NCBI GenBank assembly: GCA_003342815.1
Contig: PTEX01000298.1
Span: forward strand, 620,001-684,000
Length of the DNA stretch: 64,000 nucleotides
Reading direction: 5' to 3'
Origin: Eudromia elegans
Taxonomy: Eukaryota; Chordata; Aves; Tinamiformes; Tinamidae
The notes below the pieces were generated by a model that did no database searches, was not told where the DNA came from, and saw only the letters and a list, made by a program, of their open reading frames with translations. Of the stretch, positions 12,751 through 25,073 are shown piece after piece. A program made the translations under genes and the position numbers. Each line of letters starts with the position of its first letter. Positions within the stretch are counted from its first letter, which is position 1.

Positions 12751-14816
12751 CTCTGCATCCCATTTTTTTTTCTTCTCTTGGCTAAAACTTTACCTGTATT
12801 TCTCTTCCACTCATTTCCCATTCCTTCCCTGTTTCTTCTTATCAGAGATAAGTTACTTTCAGTTAAATCAGTCTGAATTATTTTCTGCATTTCATGGTTC
12901 TGAACCCTTCAGTTTTCCTATTGGCCTTGCTAATGTGTGTACGACATCCATGCTCACCGAACTAGCGACCGGTGTTGTTAGCCCTGTCCTGTTGGTGCTG
13001 TACTGCAAGCACTGCCCTGTGTGGGTGCTTGCGCTGCTGCATCAGCTCAGCTCTGTGCGCTCCAACCACCACCTCTCTTTCCAAAGAGAACTACTCAGGA
13101 TTCTCCATGCAGCCTTTTCTGTTCCTTGATGCTACATTCCCTTCTCCTGAAGGACCGTGGAGGTATTTGAGATCAGACTCCACACAAGGCGTGCAGGATA
13201 TCTCCATGCTAAGCATCCCTCAATCCGTGGTGAGGCATTTTATTTTATGACCAAGCTGCATGAAGACTATTATAAACCAGCATGGCTGTTCTAGGAGTCT
13301 CTGGATTGCTGCCATTCTATAAATGCCCTACTGCTTCACAGAACTGCTTCATATGTTCATTTGCTCATCATGTTTTTGAATATCTCCATCTCATTTCCAT
13401 TTTTTTTTTCACAAGAGACACAGTCTCTGTTGCAAGATATCAAAATTAGGCAGACAAACAGACCCTGTTGCAAGATATCAAAAGCAGGCAAAAGAGAAAA
13501 TCAGGAAAATTAAGTTTCTGGAAATCATGGGAAATTTTATTTGAAGTCCTCAGATTTATTTCCATGCATAAGGGGAAAAAAATAGTATGAGTCTATGTTT
13601 GGAAAATCAAAATTTCTTAAACCAATAAACCAGCTTAGTAAATAAATTAAATTTACATCACTAGGCCAAAGAAGATAAAGTTTAATGAGGCACATTATAT
13701 CTGCCAGTGAAAGCCTGAGCTCTGAGTTATTTATGAAAAATATCCAGCCAGTGATTCCAGCCCTGGACTAAGGCTTCCATAACTGCCCTTGAGAGACAAT
13801 CATGTCAGCTTAGTGCACAGTAATGGTGATGAAACTGGAGAAGGTGAGAAAACTGAAGAACCATGAGACTCCTGCCTTGGTGGCTTGATACTTGTAAGTC
13901 ATTAATGGCACCTGACACATGCCGTAAAATTCCTCTGCCAGAAGGAAACACTGAGTGCAAAAGAGAAAGCACAATGTACTCAAGGTGGAGCTGTTTGAGT
14001 TCATGACCGAGATATTATTTTTTGCAGTTATGCTAAAAGGAAGAACTGCATTTCACACAGCTCCAAAGACAGACAGATAAGGGAGATAATATCACTGCTG
14101 TTTATTAAGGTTGCCATCAGTCAACACAGGACATGAGCTTAGGAAAATTCAGCACTGATTCTGTGATGTTTCTCCTTGATTAAAAAGCTATTGAGGGTAA
14201 GGGAGAATATAAAGGAGTGAATGTGTGTAGCATTTGGCACAGCTAATGCTAAGGACAGCAATATAGGATTCTTCATTTGAACTGGTGTAGGCTTTCATCA
14301 CGGTCAACAGAAATCTACTTAGAATAGTCAATGGAGTTCAGAGTATGATTCACATGACTAAATGTAGGTGTCTACTTTAGGATTGTATCCTGTGATGTGT
14401 AAATTTTGTGAAGCCCAAAAGCGACTGGCTCAATGTAAAATTTGATGTTGCCAACACTCACATTTGGGGGCCATACTCGCTGATATCTAGAGAAGAGGAT
14501 CCAGAAGAAAACACTGTAATATGTTCTCAAAGTAGGGCAAAAACAAAGAAAGGAACAGAGAGGAAAACATAATGTTCACCAGCGATTCAAAAATGACAAA
14601 AAGGAGGCATAAGTGAGAATCTGGAGGAAGATTCCTAGGCATGAAGAACAAAAAGAAAAGGTGAATTGTTACAAGGATACAGCATGGCAAGATTTCTCTT
14701 TATGTTACCCATCAGATAGCAACAGCTTCAGTTTAGTTGGGGGACCGAGGAAAAGGTGGAAAGATAATGTTTGGTGAAAGAGAGTCCTAGAAACTGAGGA
14801 AAAAAAGAAGAAAATA
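12751..14816. other. Gene-free segment
   Basis: No gene is supported. It contains the 13427-13490 duplication and unremarkable AT-rich sequence. Plus-strand frames of 143 and 92 codons near 12698-13250 overlap one another and have no recognisable family. Confidence 0.55.
13427..13490 (+). repeat. Direct duplication, period 38
   Basis: A 26-base unit starting CTGTTGCAAGATATCAAAA occurs at 13427-13452 and 13465-13490. The copies differ at two or three positions and share the ending AGGCA. The duplication is local and old enough to have diverged slightly. Confidence 0.85.
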
Positions 14817-15080
14817 TTGAAAGAGAGAAAGAGAGAGAGAAAGAAAGAAAGAGAGAAAGAAAGAAAAAGAGAGAAAGAGAGAAAGAGAGAGAGAAAGAAA
14901 GAGAGAGAGAAAGAAAGAAAGAGAGAGAGAAAGANNNNNNNNNNNNNNNNNNNNNNNNNNNNNNNNNNNNNNNNNNNNNNNNNNNAAGGAAGGAAGGAAG
15001 GAAGGAAGGAAGGAAGGAAGGAAGGAAGGAAGGAAGGAAGGAAGGAAGGAAGGAAGGAAGGAAGGAAGGAAGGAAGGAAG
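14817..15080 (+). repeat. Long homopurine microsatellite with assembly gap
   Basis: From about 14817 to 14934 the plus strand is almost pure purine in mixed GA and GAAA units. A run of Ns fills 14935-14985. From 14986 to 15080 it is a clean AAGG tetranucleotide array of over 20 units. The motif differs on the two sides of the gap, so the true length and the junction are unknown. Lys/Arg/Glu-rich and Phe/Leu/Ser-rich frames on both strands here are products of the repeat, not genes. Uninterrupted purine tracts of this kind can form triplex DNA and disturb sequencing. Confidence 0.95.
14935..14985. other. Assembly gap (51 Ns)
   Basis: The gap lies inside the homopurine tract, between GA/GAAA units and AAGG units. 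Its stated size may be an estimate. Confidence 0.98.
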
Positions 15081-15084
15081 AAAA

Positions 15085-17685
15085 GTAATTGCAAAGGGAA
15101 TAGCAGATGCAGTTAGAAAGGTTGATGACTGAGTAACAGAGAAAGTAGGTGCTCTGGGGATAGAGTTTACAAATGTCTGTCGTCATCATCTTGTTCCGCA
15201 CCTCTAAGTTAATTTTATACTCTTACTTTGTCTTTACCACAAGGGATGGTGCCTTTTCTTTACACATTGCAAGGAAAAACTGATGCAAGCATTTTACTGT
15301 GTCCTTCAGTGTCTTTTCCAAAGAAAATATCAAAAGAGATGGGTGGAATGCTGAATGTTTGTTTGAATCAAACAGGTTTGGTTAGTTTGGAGATGTGGTT
15401 CAGCATACAAGAAGTTTGCTCAGCGCTCTCATCTGAGTAGGATAAACCTCTCCTGTTAGAAAGACTTTACCATTTGGAGAACTGAAATGATCTGTGTCTA
15501 GCTCCTCCTGCTTGCTGCCACTAGGAAATCAGGTGGTATTAAAACTAGGGGCAAGGAAAGAGAGAAATGTGATATGATGCCACCTTTATTGCAGAAGTGA
15601 GATGTACAATACAAGTTTGATCAGGCACTAGGCCTCTTCTAGTTATATATGGCAGCAATGATTTCAGAGAGATGTATCTGAGGAGCTGTATATTAATGAA
15701 ACACAACAACTGCCAGGGTTTTGCCTTGCTACCAAGGTGTTTCAGCTAGTGAAACAGAATGGAAGAGAAGGGACCAAGTCACATCCATCTCGTATTTCCC
15801 CTGCTCTCCCTTGGCAATTTTCCTTGCATTCAGGGATCCCTGAATTATGGGTTACAGCAACCTTCTGCCCATTATGTGTTGGCATCATGGCTATAAGCGG
15901 TGGGAGGAACCACAACAGAAGTGACCTTTCCATATTTTAATTAAAGTAATGCCCTACTTCACAGAAGGAACATTTAAATTGAACCGTAGGAGTTTTCATG
16001 ACACTTCATTTCCTGAGGCAGCTGGAACAGAAGGCAAGGACATAAGAAAAAGTAGCACAACTGTGGGGAAAAGCTAAGGTTAATAAGAAGGAAGACTTGT
16101 AGTTTACAGGTCTGACCTCTGCAGTTGCACTACTAACGATTTCCTATTATAACTAAATATAACTTTTAATAATAAAGCTTAATAAATTGCAGATTAACAC
16201 CTCTAATTGTATTTTCAAATGACCTGAATAGCTTTAAAATATTTTATTCTGTTTTGTTGGCTTCAGTCATCAGATGTAACAAATAAAATCACTTTTTTAA
16301 ATCTCTTTTTTTTTAATAAGGGATTTTTTTTTTTTTTTTTTTTTTGAGAAACAGAACATCTCTGGGTACAAATTGTGTACTAGTTCTGTCTTGGAGGGTA
16401 AAACTGGCAATCCAAGAGGAGATGCCTGTGTGTTTACAGGAGCATGCCAAAACCAGAATGCAGCTGACTTCACCAGAAGTGTGTAAATTAAGTCATGGCC
16501 ATCTAATATAAAGTGTTCAAGCAGCATTACCAAAATAGCCGCAAGTGCATCTCCTGCTTTTTTTTTTTTCAAATCAAATCAAATCAAGTCAAATTTGTGA
16601 TTAGTCTGATGAACACCATTAAGTATTGCCTCAAGTAACAGTTTTATGGCAAAATTCTGACTAATATCCTTGCCCTTTTCTCCTGAATTTAACATGACCA
16701 CACAAAAGAACTGTCTGGGGCAAATATTTCTCGAAAGGTTTCTATTGCATAAAACAACCTTCATGAACCTGAAACAATTTTTTTCATCATAAAAACTGGC
16801 AGTGTACCAGAAAGAATCACTTTTCACAGTGAACACTATGAGAGCATTTTTTTTCTAACTGCCTTTGTCACATCCAAATATAAAGCAGAGGGAACTTCTG
16901 CTGTGCGATGAAACCATGGCATCACTAGAACAAGGAAAGAAAGTATCTCCAGATCTATAATATCAGGTTTGCAGTTCAAGTTTAAGCAACTTTCAGTCTC
17001 AAACTTATATTTTGGCCAATATTTTTTAAATGGTATAATTATTTGAAGTATGGCATCTATTTATTATCTAGCTTGATATATTTGAATTTCAGAAAAAAAA
17101 TGACACTTTTTTCATGAGTTTTAGGATAAGTGCTCTCAATAATAATAAACTGAAATTGCTATTTTTTTTAAAATCATAGCAACTTTATCCTTTTGTTTTC
17201 ATATTTTTTAAAATTTAGTACCTTGCCTTAAAACGTTCTAGGTATCACTAGACAAATGTGAGTAATCAATAGAATTTCCCAATTAGATAAGTTTGCTACA
17301 TCCAAAAGACAGTCCTAAAGATGATAATAAATAAAGATAAAGACACACCACTTTCATTTAGAACTAAGACTAAGAGAACTGCCTTGGACTAAGAGAAATG
17401 CCTTCTTTTCTAGTTAATGCATAATAGAAAATAATTTCACATTCTGTATCTTTATTTGGAGCTGTTACTATTTTTCCTAAGTTAGGGCACTCTGTAGAAT
17501 AGCTACAGGACATGACTAATAGCTAATGAACAGAAGGGCTACGTGTGTATTAGGAAAGTGAATGGCCCCAAGATACCCTGTCTTGACACTGAGGCCAACT
17601 GCTGCGGAGCTCCATCTGTAACATGCAACTCACATTCCGAAACAGCATGGCCTTGTATAAACTGCTTGCTGGGATTAGTCTCTCG
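15085..17685. other. Gene-free segment
   Basis: No gene or classified repeat is supported. It includes a 22-base T run at 16324-16345, with a shorter T run about 220 bases further on. Base composition is AT-rich throughout. Confidence 0.55.
16324..16345 (+). repeat. Poly(T) run (22 bases)
   Basis: An uninterrupted T22 homopolymer preceded by another T-rich stretch. It could be the poly(A) tail of a minus-strand retroposed sequence, but the DNA on either side shows no element body I recognise, so it is recorded as a simple homopolymer. Confidence 0.85.
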
Positions 17686-17867
17686 CCTATGCTAATTCTT
17701 TAAACATTTCCAGGGACTCTTTGTCAGTCCACACTTCCGTTGCCAGTTGTATTGCACCCAAAACTGAAAACTCTTCCAGAAACTGTTCTCGCAGTCTGAG
17801 CACATTGACAATCATCTTCTGGTGCCCCAGAAATGTTCCTTGACACTCCTTAACGTGGGCATGGACC

Positions 17868-17942
17868 TTTTTTTTTTTTCTTCTTCTTTCTTTTTTCTTT
17901 CTCTCTTTCTTTTTNTTTTTTTTTTTTTCTCTCTTCTTTTTA
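17868..17942 (+). repeat. Polypyrimidine tract with an ambiguous base
   Basis: A T12 run is followed by mixed CTT, TTTC and T units up to 17942, with one N at 17915. The N inside a low-complexity run is most easily explained as unresolved tract length. The tract interrupts the open minus-strand frame described at 17687-17971. Confidence 0.9.
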
Positions 17943-20900
17943 AAGTACATATTGTGGATGCAGGCCTGCATTGCCAGATCCTCAGAGATGGAAGTCCTGA
18001 GCCCAGGATGGCTTGCTCATTTTGCATGTGCTCGTGCTTTTACCTGTCAATGTAGTCCTCAGCACCTCTGACTAAGCTCTGCTATTGACTCCATCAATGG
18101 TGTAACATTTCAGCAAGATAGCTCCAGTCCATAGGCTGGTGAGGACAATTAAACACTTTTTCCTTGGTGGGTCCCTTTCTCTCCTTTATCACCCCAAGAT
18201 GTGTTTTTCACCTTTTAGAATTTTAGATTGCTAGATTAAGCAGAATGATTCTCTTAATCATGCAGAAAATATAACTTTAATTGACATTTAATGAAATAGT
18301 TGAAACAGAGACTAAATATCAATATTTCAGCATAAATTTGCATATCTATTAGTGTAGAACATCACCAGGCCTCCTAAGGGAATGAAACCAAAATTGATTT
18401 GTTTTGCACTTTCCTAGCACCATACCCATTCCCTTCTGCTGTGCAAGTATGGCACAAAGAGCATATAAGCCTACAATAAAACATGTTATTGACTTAACTA
18501 AAAACTGTCAGCTCAGAACTTTGGAAAAAAATGCTGCAAATGCAAATGCAATGAATTTTGGGGCTCTTATTCTTGAAAAGATTCCTGATTCCTTTTTTTT
18601 GTTACAATTGCAGCACTGGTTTACAGCACTCTTACACACTTTAAGTCTTTACCATATTTTATACAACTCATTAAGTATTAAAATACAAATTTGAGTACTT
18701 GTGACCTAAATGCTACAGCAATGCCTGTCCAATTACAGGCGAAATTGTTCTTCTCATTTTCATTATCTGCTACTTTTGATAAAACAAAATATATTTCATG
18801 AAATGGCTGAAAAGTAACTTAACAGCTCCATGTCCTATCATTAAACATTTCCAATTCTTGTGCACTTCTGAGGTTAAAAAAAAAAGACATTCTAAGGCAA
18901 AAACTCATATTAAAATATAGATATACAATTCATGATTTGTTCATTGTCCTCTCTTCATGTGGATAATGGTACAAGCAAAATAATTTGTTCCATATTAGAT
19001 GACAACTTAGAAAGAAGGAGGTATGGAAAACAGTAATTCAGAGAGATTTCACACACTGCAGAACAATAGAGGATGATTTAGGCTAAAGCAACTATACAGT
19101 TTATTCTTGAATTTGTGTCAGGGAATGAAAATTATTTATAATTCTTATTTGACTTGACTTTGTCTTGTCCTGGAAACTTTGAATACAGTATGTAAAGTTT
19201 GTGAAGTCATGAGAAATATTCCCTAGACCTCTGAGGTAAAGCTCAGGACTGAATGCAAGTCACTGCTTATTTGTGTGGAACAGTGCTACGACTGAAATAG
19301 TACTTGCAGCCTAAGCATGCTTTTTTCCATAGAAAACAAAATATAAATTGAGATGAAAACTGAAAACTTTCATGTATGGCAGAATGATGGCAGAATTAAA
19401 ACAAAATACTTTTTTTTTAAGTTCAAATGTGGGTTTTTTTTCTTGAACCACATATATCATTCTGTGGCTTGCTGTGGATTTCAAGCTACAGAGCCTATAG
19501 TTTTGAATCCAGCCACAACTATCTGTAGCATTTATTATGCCCATTTGCAAACATTCAAAAAGAGAGCTGAAAAGATTCAGGGAAAAATGCCAAGTTATAT
19601 AAGACTTAAAATGACAAACTGTTGACATACTCTACAATTAAGTTTCAGATTGTCCCTGGCAATTGGGTTTGGACTAGGGGGAGGGAAAGGGTACAAACAT
19701 TCCCATATGTGAGCTCCCAACAAGGACCAGAGAAAAGGCAGTCTCGACAGATGCTCTGCTCCGTCTGGAAGACTTTTCCTGATGCCCCTCTTATGTAAAA
19801 GTGACAGGGAGGGGGATGGGATACGATCTTGCTTTCCCTGTCCTTCCACCTGCTTGCGCTCCGGAGCAGTGTGAACCAGGTGAAGGACAGGATCAGCCCA
19901 TGTTTCCTCTCTGCACGACCTGCCAGAAGACTTTCTTATCTTACAGCATATGCATCTTCTTACCATTAACATGTGTCTTTCTCCCATAGATCACTTTTCT
20001 TCTTCTCAGCTTCCAGCTCTGACTTTCTGTATATTTAAAAGTTTTCTGTGGGCTCATAAGCAAGCTAGCTCCCTTATTTTGTCTGCCCTTAAACATGGCA
20101 AACTTTACTGCCCCGGCAATGCCAACTCCCTCTTCATACACTGCACAAACTTAAGATTTACCAGAGACTTACAAAATTGAAAAACTTAGGACATCATGTG
20201 AGCACTCTAAAACTAATAATATGATTTATCCTAAGTGAAGATAACAGATTGGGCAAATCATGGGTACCAGAAGAAAAAATTCTGCTGGTAGTTCCCTTGC
20301 TCAGTATTTAAATACTTGCACTGGTCTCTAGTATCAATACTGAATAGCACAGCAAGACAATTATTTTCCATATATTTGTATCTGCAACCATTTATAAATA
20401 TATGCATTCTAATTAGCAATTTATACTTTGTTTCAGAATAGGTGCTATGCTTTCCAAGAAATATTGTAAATCTGCCATCTTCTCATTTAAATCCCACTTT
20501 AAATCCTACCTCAGTTATGGCAGCATTACCATCTGGCATAAATTAAATAAAAGGTAAACTAAAACAAATGATTTGCTGCTCTGCTCTATATTTTATGTTA
20601 CCTCATCCTCCAGCCCTTCAGGCATATCTATTTTATCTGCCTGTAGCAGCCTGTCTGATGCTTAAGTTTTGCATGCACATGTAAATGTTAATCAACAGCA
20701 TTTTGTTTTAATATGCCACATTTTGACACTGCTTTTTCTTGCCAGACTTAAAAATTTATTTCTTCTGAAATGCTCTGCTATAGGGAATTGCTTTTTTTCT
20801 GTCTGTCTGCTTCTTTTTTCTCACAAAGAAGGTACCATGTTCTCTGCAGATATCTGCAGGTCCAGATGCTTTACTGCCTAATACTGGAGATTAGTGGCTC

Positions 20901-23900
20901 CTTATCATGCGGGACTCTAGAAAAATCTCATGAAATCCACTGGAATTTTGGGACCTGAGTCACCTTTCACTTTACTATGCAATCATCCGCTTTCAATACA
21001 ATTTCCATGTTTTTGTGTTTCAAACATATTTACAAATTGATATCAGAAGGATGTAGGAAGCACAGCTGAGCACCATAGTTCCAGTCTTAACTGGTATGAA
21101 AAGAATATTTCAGCTGTTTTGGTTTGTGCCCTTTAATCAAATCAAATCCTCCTATTTTTACTATTACAGCTGCTCTTGCAAGATGAAGAAGAGGGTGGAC
21201 TAGAAATCTCCTTAGGGTTTCTCAACTTCTTGCATCATCAGACTGCTGCAGGTGTAGGATGACCAGAGATAACTACAGAGATAGCTTAGTCTTTAAGTTG
21301 CATATTTCAGGAAAATATAAGGGAAACATTGAGTTCAGTTTTTTGAACTGAACAGTTAACACCAATCAAATGGTTTCCTGTGCATTCAGAAATACACAGA
21401 CATGGTATATGGAAGCCGGCTGTTGACAGCTGGTTAGCTGGTTAGCAACTGTGTCTAAGTCTTCAGTGTGCTATAGATAGGATGGAGCAAGCAGGTGTCT
21501 AAAGGATGGACAGGATGGAAAATTATGCCACTTTAGTAACATTTACCAAACACATCTGCTCTCAGCTGTTACTAAGGAAAAAAATTCACATCTCATATTC
21601 CTGAGGATAAAAAGTGATCATAAGTAATAATAATTATTGCTAATAATTAGTAATAATATAAAAGTAATAACCGTGAGGATAAAAGTAATATCAATATCTT
21701 CTCTAGTGAACGTGATGTCTCCACATCATTCCTATCCCTGGGGCCTGACAGGAGACTCCAAATTTTCCCTCTGCATATGTGTGCTGTGTTTTGAAGAGAG
21801 TTTGACCTTACAAGGCCGTTTACTCTCGCTCACAGCATGGTGTATTGCCTCTGTCGGCATGATCTGTGGTGATTTATGGCAGAAATTTTTTGTTAGGGTT
21901 CCACAAGCATAAGTATATACTAGAAACATCATTAGTATATACTAGAAACATGATTAAGAGGCTGGTTTTTGCCTTTAGATTTTTTTTCATGGCTCCACTG
22001 ACACTTGTCCCAGGAAACATCTTTTCTTCTTCGTTTGTCTGCTAGCAGTTTATAGGTATGGACATCTCTCTGATGAACAAGAAAATGAGACTGAACTTGT
22101 TCTCTCATGTGAGGCAAGGTACTCTGGCATCTCTGGACAAGCTTGCACATTAACCCATAGTATCCAGCCCAGAGCAAACTCGCAGTCTATGAAGTTTTGC
22201 TCTCCATAAAGTGACAAGCAGATAGTGATTATGCACCAGCATTGACATAGGATGAGGCCACCTTGTCAGGATAGAACTGGACCTGAAAAGGATATGTAGC
22301 AAACAACCAGCAAACAAGTACAAATGTGAAATAAAACAGACTGGGGGTATAGGGAGAGCACTGTTGAAATATTTATTGAAAATAGAGGTGTAGCCACACA
22401 AATTTTACTGTGAATTGCTGATTTTGATACATTGTTCTGTATTTTGTAAAGCAGAAATTAAAACTGTAAGTGGAGAAATATTATCTGAGTATGTCTATAA
22501 AATAGTTTATGAACATAAAAGCTGATACATATTGATTCATACTGACACCAACATTCTTAGGTAAATAAGGTCCTTGACTGTAAAGACTCTAAAATAAGAT
22601 ATGTGCTGTTTACTGTTAGCCTCTATATAGCCTCAAGCAATAAAGGACTGATGCTTGATGAGATACTAAGAGATATCATAAAATAAATATGAACAAAGAG
22701 AGCAAAAAAAAAAGACAGGAGAAATATTAAGTAATTATTGCAGACCTTTTAAGAACCTAAAGTTTGAGCTTGAAGGGGATCTGCTTTGTTCTTATTTTTA
22801 TTTTTCAGAGTGATTTATTCATATTTGAAGTATATACACACCACCGCTTCTCCGTCCTGCCTCTTTCTTTTGTACAGTTGAAACAACAGCTCTCTTTTAA
22901 TGATGCTGTTCATGAGATTTTTCTTCTTTTTTTTTCCACTGGTGAAATTGTATACAGCAAGAGTGATCAGGCACTCCATATTCTCTGTAAATATGGATGG
23001 AAAAATATCATATTCTATGCAGCCAAGATCTTTGGTTCAATTTGAAACACAAGAAATGATTTCTGCTACTTGTCTGTAATGCATTTTATTAAACCAATAT
23101 CCACTAATGAATTTTTACCATGACAGCAGCTGGTTCACTGGCAGAATGGAGGCTTTACAAGAAGTAATTTCCTCTTCTGTTGGTCCCACTCAGTTTCAAT
23201 CTATCTCTTACAGTCATTTTTAGAAAAACTCAATAAAGATAGATATCATAATTATAATTCCTTATCATTCATAAGGTTTTCTCTGTAATTTCAAGCAATT
23301 GAACATATTAATTTTTTTTCCCTACTGTTAATACCTTGTGCCAGGACTCCAGAAACACTTCAAATAGGAATCCTCTACAGCAATTTGAGGAATCCACTTT
23401 GTTTCTTCTATATATTTTTCTAAATGAGCTTTACCATTTAGTCATCTCCCCTGCCATGGAGCAGCTATATGATGTGTCCCTTCACCACATGGCTCCTGCG
23501 CTGGCTCAGACTCTGTTTCAGGGTCCAGGAGACTGGGACGCAACGCACCACAGCTATTCAGGATTCTGCCTTCTCTCTGGTCAGCAGTGACTTGATCAGC
23601 AATCTTGATGCAGCCCTAGATTAGAACCAAAATATTATTTTTATCTTTTGACAGACTGGGTACTTCACAGATATTAATATATTCCTATATTTATTTATAC
23701 AAGCTGAAAAAGGCTCTGGTTATCATTTTGTAGGAGGGTTAGTGAAAAAGAAGTCCTGGTAAGATTTACTATCTCAGCTGGGGATCCAGTCTGAGATGTT
23801 TAGAGCCTGTTTTTTTTCTCAGGGGTATCACCTTAAAGACTCATAAAGCAGCTCCCGCTGTCTTGAACTTTCAGGCCAAAGAATCACAAGCAAAAAGATG

Positions 23901-24029
23901 AACGTATTCCATAATCACCATGGGAAGTTTGTCTTAAGTGACATGGTTATACCATAAATAAAATCTATAGCATATGTTAATGGTTTAGTGTGTAGCAGGA
24001 TTCTCTGTAGGTGCAAATTTTCCTTGCGT
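17943..24029. other. Gene-free segment
   Basis: No gene is supported. The sequence is low-copy and AT-rich, with a slightly GC-richer part at 19640-20130 and an AT-dense AATAAT-rich patch at 21610-21700. Frames of up to 130 codons (minus strand 19595-19987) show no known domain. Confidence 0.55.
21912..21955 (+). repeat. Tandem duplication of a 22-base unit
   Basis: Two adjacent 22-base copies (21912-21933 and 21934-21955), each beginning AGTATATACTAGAAACAT, differ at one base. Such near-identity suggests a recent slippage duplication. Confidence 0.9.
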
Positions 24030-24471
24030 TGATGGGAAGATGATTAGGGGCCTGGAACATCTGTCCTATGAGCAAAGGATAAGAGAGCTGGGCCTCTTCA
24101 GCCTGGAGAAGAGAAGACTGAGAGGGGACCTGATTAATGTATATAAATATCTCAAGAAAGGGAGTGAGGAGGATGGGGCTGGCCTCTTCTCAGTGGTGGC
24201 CAGTGATAGAACTAGAGGAAATGGCCACAAATTGAGGCACCAAAAGTTCCACAGGAACTTGAGAAAGAATTTTTTAACAGTGAGGGTGACAGAGCACTGG
24301 AACAGGCTGCCCAGAGAGGTGCTGGAGTCTCCTTCTCTGGAGATCTCCAAAGCCTACTTAGACACCACCCTGTGCCACATGCTCTAGGAGACCCTGCGTG
24401 TTCAGGGGGGTTGGACTAGGTGACCTCTAGAGGTCCCTTCCAACCCTAGCCATTCTATGATTCTATGATTC
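24030..24471 (+). mobile_element. CR1 LINE, 5'-truncated 3' end, avian type
   Basis: This is the 3' terminal part of a Chicken Repeat 1 retrotransposon, inserted in plus orientation. It carries the end of ORF2 (24040-24387), then the conserved 3' UTR: GGGGGGTTGGACTAGGTGAC at about 24406-24425, AGGTCCCTTCCAACCCTAG at about 24432-24450, and the terminal ATTCTATG microsatellite (24452-24471) that is the recognition end of avian CR1. The 5' end is truncated, the usual outcome of CR1 target-primed insertion. No target-site duplication is evident, which is also normal for CR1. The 3' UTR wording resembles the CR1-F/B group more than the oldest CR1 types; the subfamily is not certain. Confidence 0.97.
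24040..24387 (+). CDS. CR1 ORF2 C-terminal fragment (115 codons, uninterrupted)
   Basis: The frame encodes the extreme C-terminus of the CR1 ORF2 polyprotein (endonuclease-reverse transcriptase), past the catalytic RT domain. Family-typical motifs are visible in order: RELGLFSLEKRRLRGDLI, then YKYLKKGSEEDGAGLFSVV, SDRTRGNGHKLRH, and TVRVTEHWNRLPREVLESPS before a short tail and the natural stop. The listed start is the first Met inside the fragment. The true ORF2 start lies in sequence lost at truncation, so this is not an independent gene and cannot supply transposition activity. No stop or frameshift interrupts the remaining codons, which suggests this copy is younger than the other two CR1 copies in the window, although a short fragment can stay open by chance. 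Confidence 0.93.
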   Translation: MIRGLEHLSYEQRIRELGLFSLEKRRLRGDLINVYKYLKKGSEEDGAGLFSVVASDRTRGNGHKLRHQKFHRNLRKNFLTVRVTEHWNRLPREVLESPSLEISKAYLDTTLCHML

Positions 24472-25029
24472 AAATGTAATGATGATGGTGATTCCCATAG
24501 AGGATAGATTCTTTCCAATGGAATGAGCACCAGTTCCTAATATTTTGTCCATTTTCTTTTTCCTTTGAGGAGTTCTATGCCATTTCATATGGGCTTCCTG
24601 GCTAACCATTGCAAAGCCTCATTGTCTTCCCAGTGCCCCTGCCAATAGACTCATTTTCTCTTAAAATTTCTTCATCTCTCTTTACTGTCCTGTTCAAAAC
24701 TTTAGCATGATGAACCGCACTAGCACCACTGGAGAAGATCTAAATATGTTTTTTTGATATACAAGTTGGTCTCTCGTGGGCACATTAAAAACTTTCAGTA
24801 GAGTGCAACATTTTAATCTGAATTTTGCAATCCCTAAAAATTTCAATTTATCAAGAGAATTTATCATTCCTCTCCTATTTTAATCATACTGACTTGTGCT
24901 TCAACATCAATATATCCTGTACATTATCACCATTGTTTCCCTCAGTTTTCTTGTTTTCTATGCTGTGAAAAGACTAAAGGGAGTTGCTCTGGCCAGAATG
25001 TGAAACTGCCATTAAAAGGTATGTGTGGG

Positions 25030-25073
25030 TTTTTTTTTTTTTTTTTTTTTNNNNNNNNNNNNNNTTTGTTTTT
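25030..25073 (+). repeat. Poly(T) tract with 14-base assembly gap
   Basis: T21 at 25030-25050, Ns at 25051-25064, then TTTGTTTTT. The gap marks a homopolymer whose length could not be resolved. Confidence 0.95.

Noticed and set aside
14290-14400. Possible old DNA-transposon fragment around TCAATGGAGTTC and GTAGGTGTCTAC
   Set aside because: It feels similar to a known avian repeat, but no terminal inverted repeats or second motif could be confirmed by eye.
14705-15201. Open frames on both strands across the homopurine tract
   Set aside because: Low-complexity peptides that are simply translation of GA, GAAA and AAGG repeats and of Ns.
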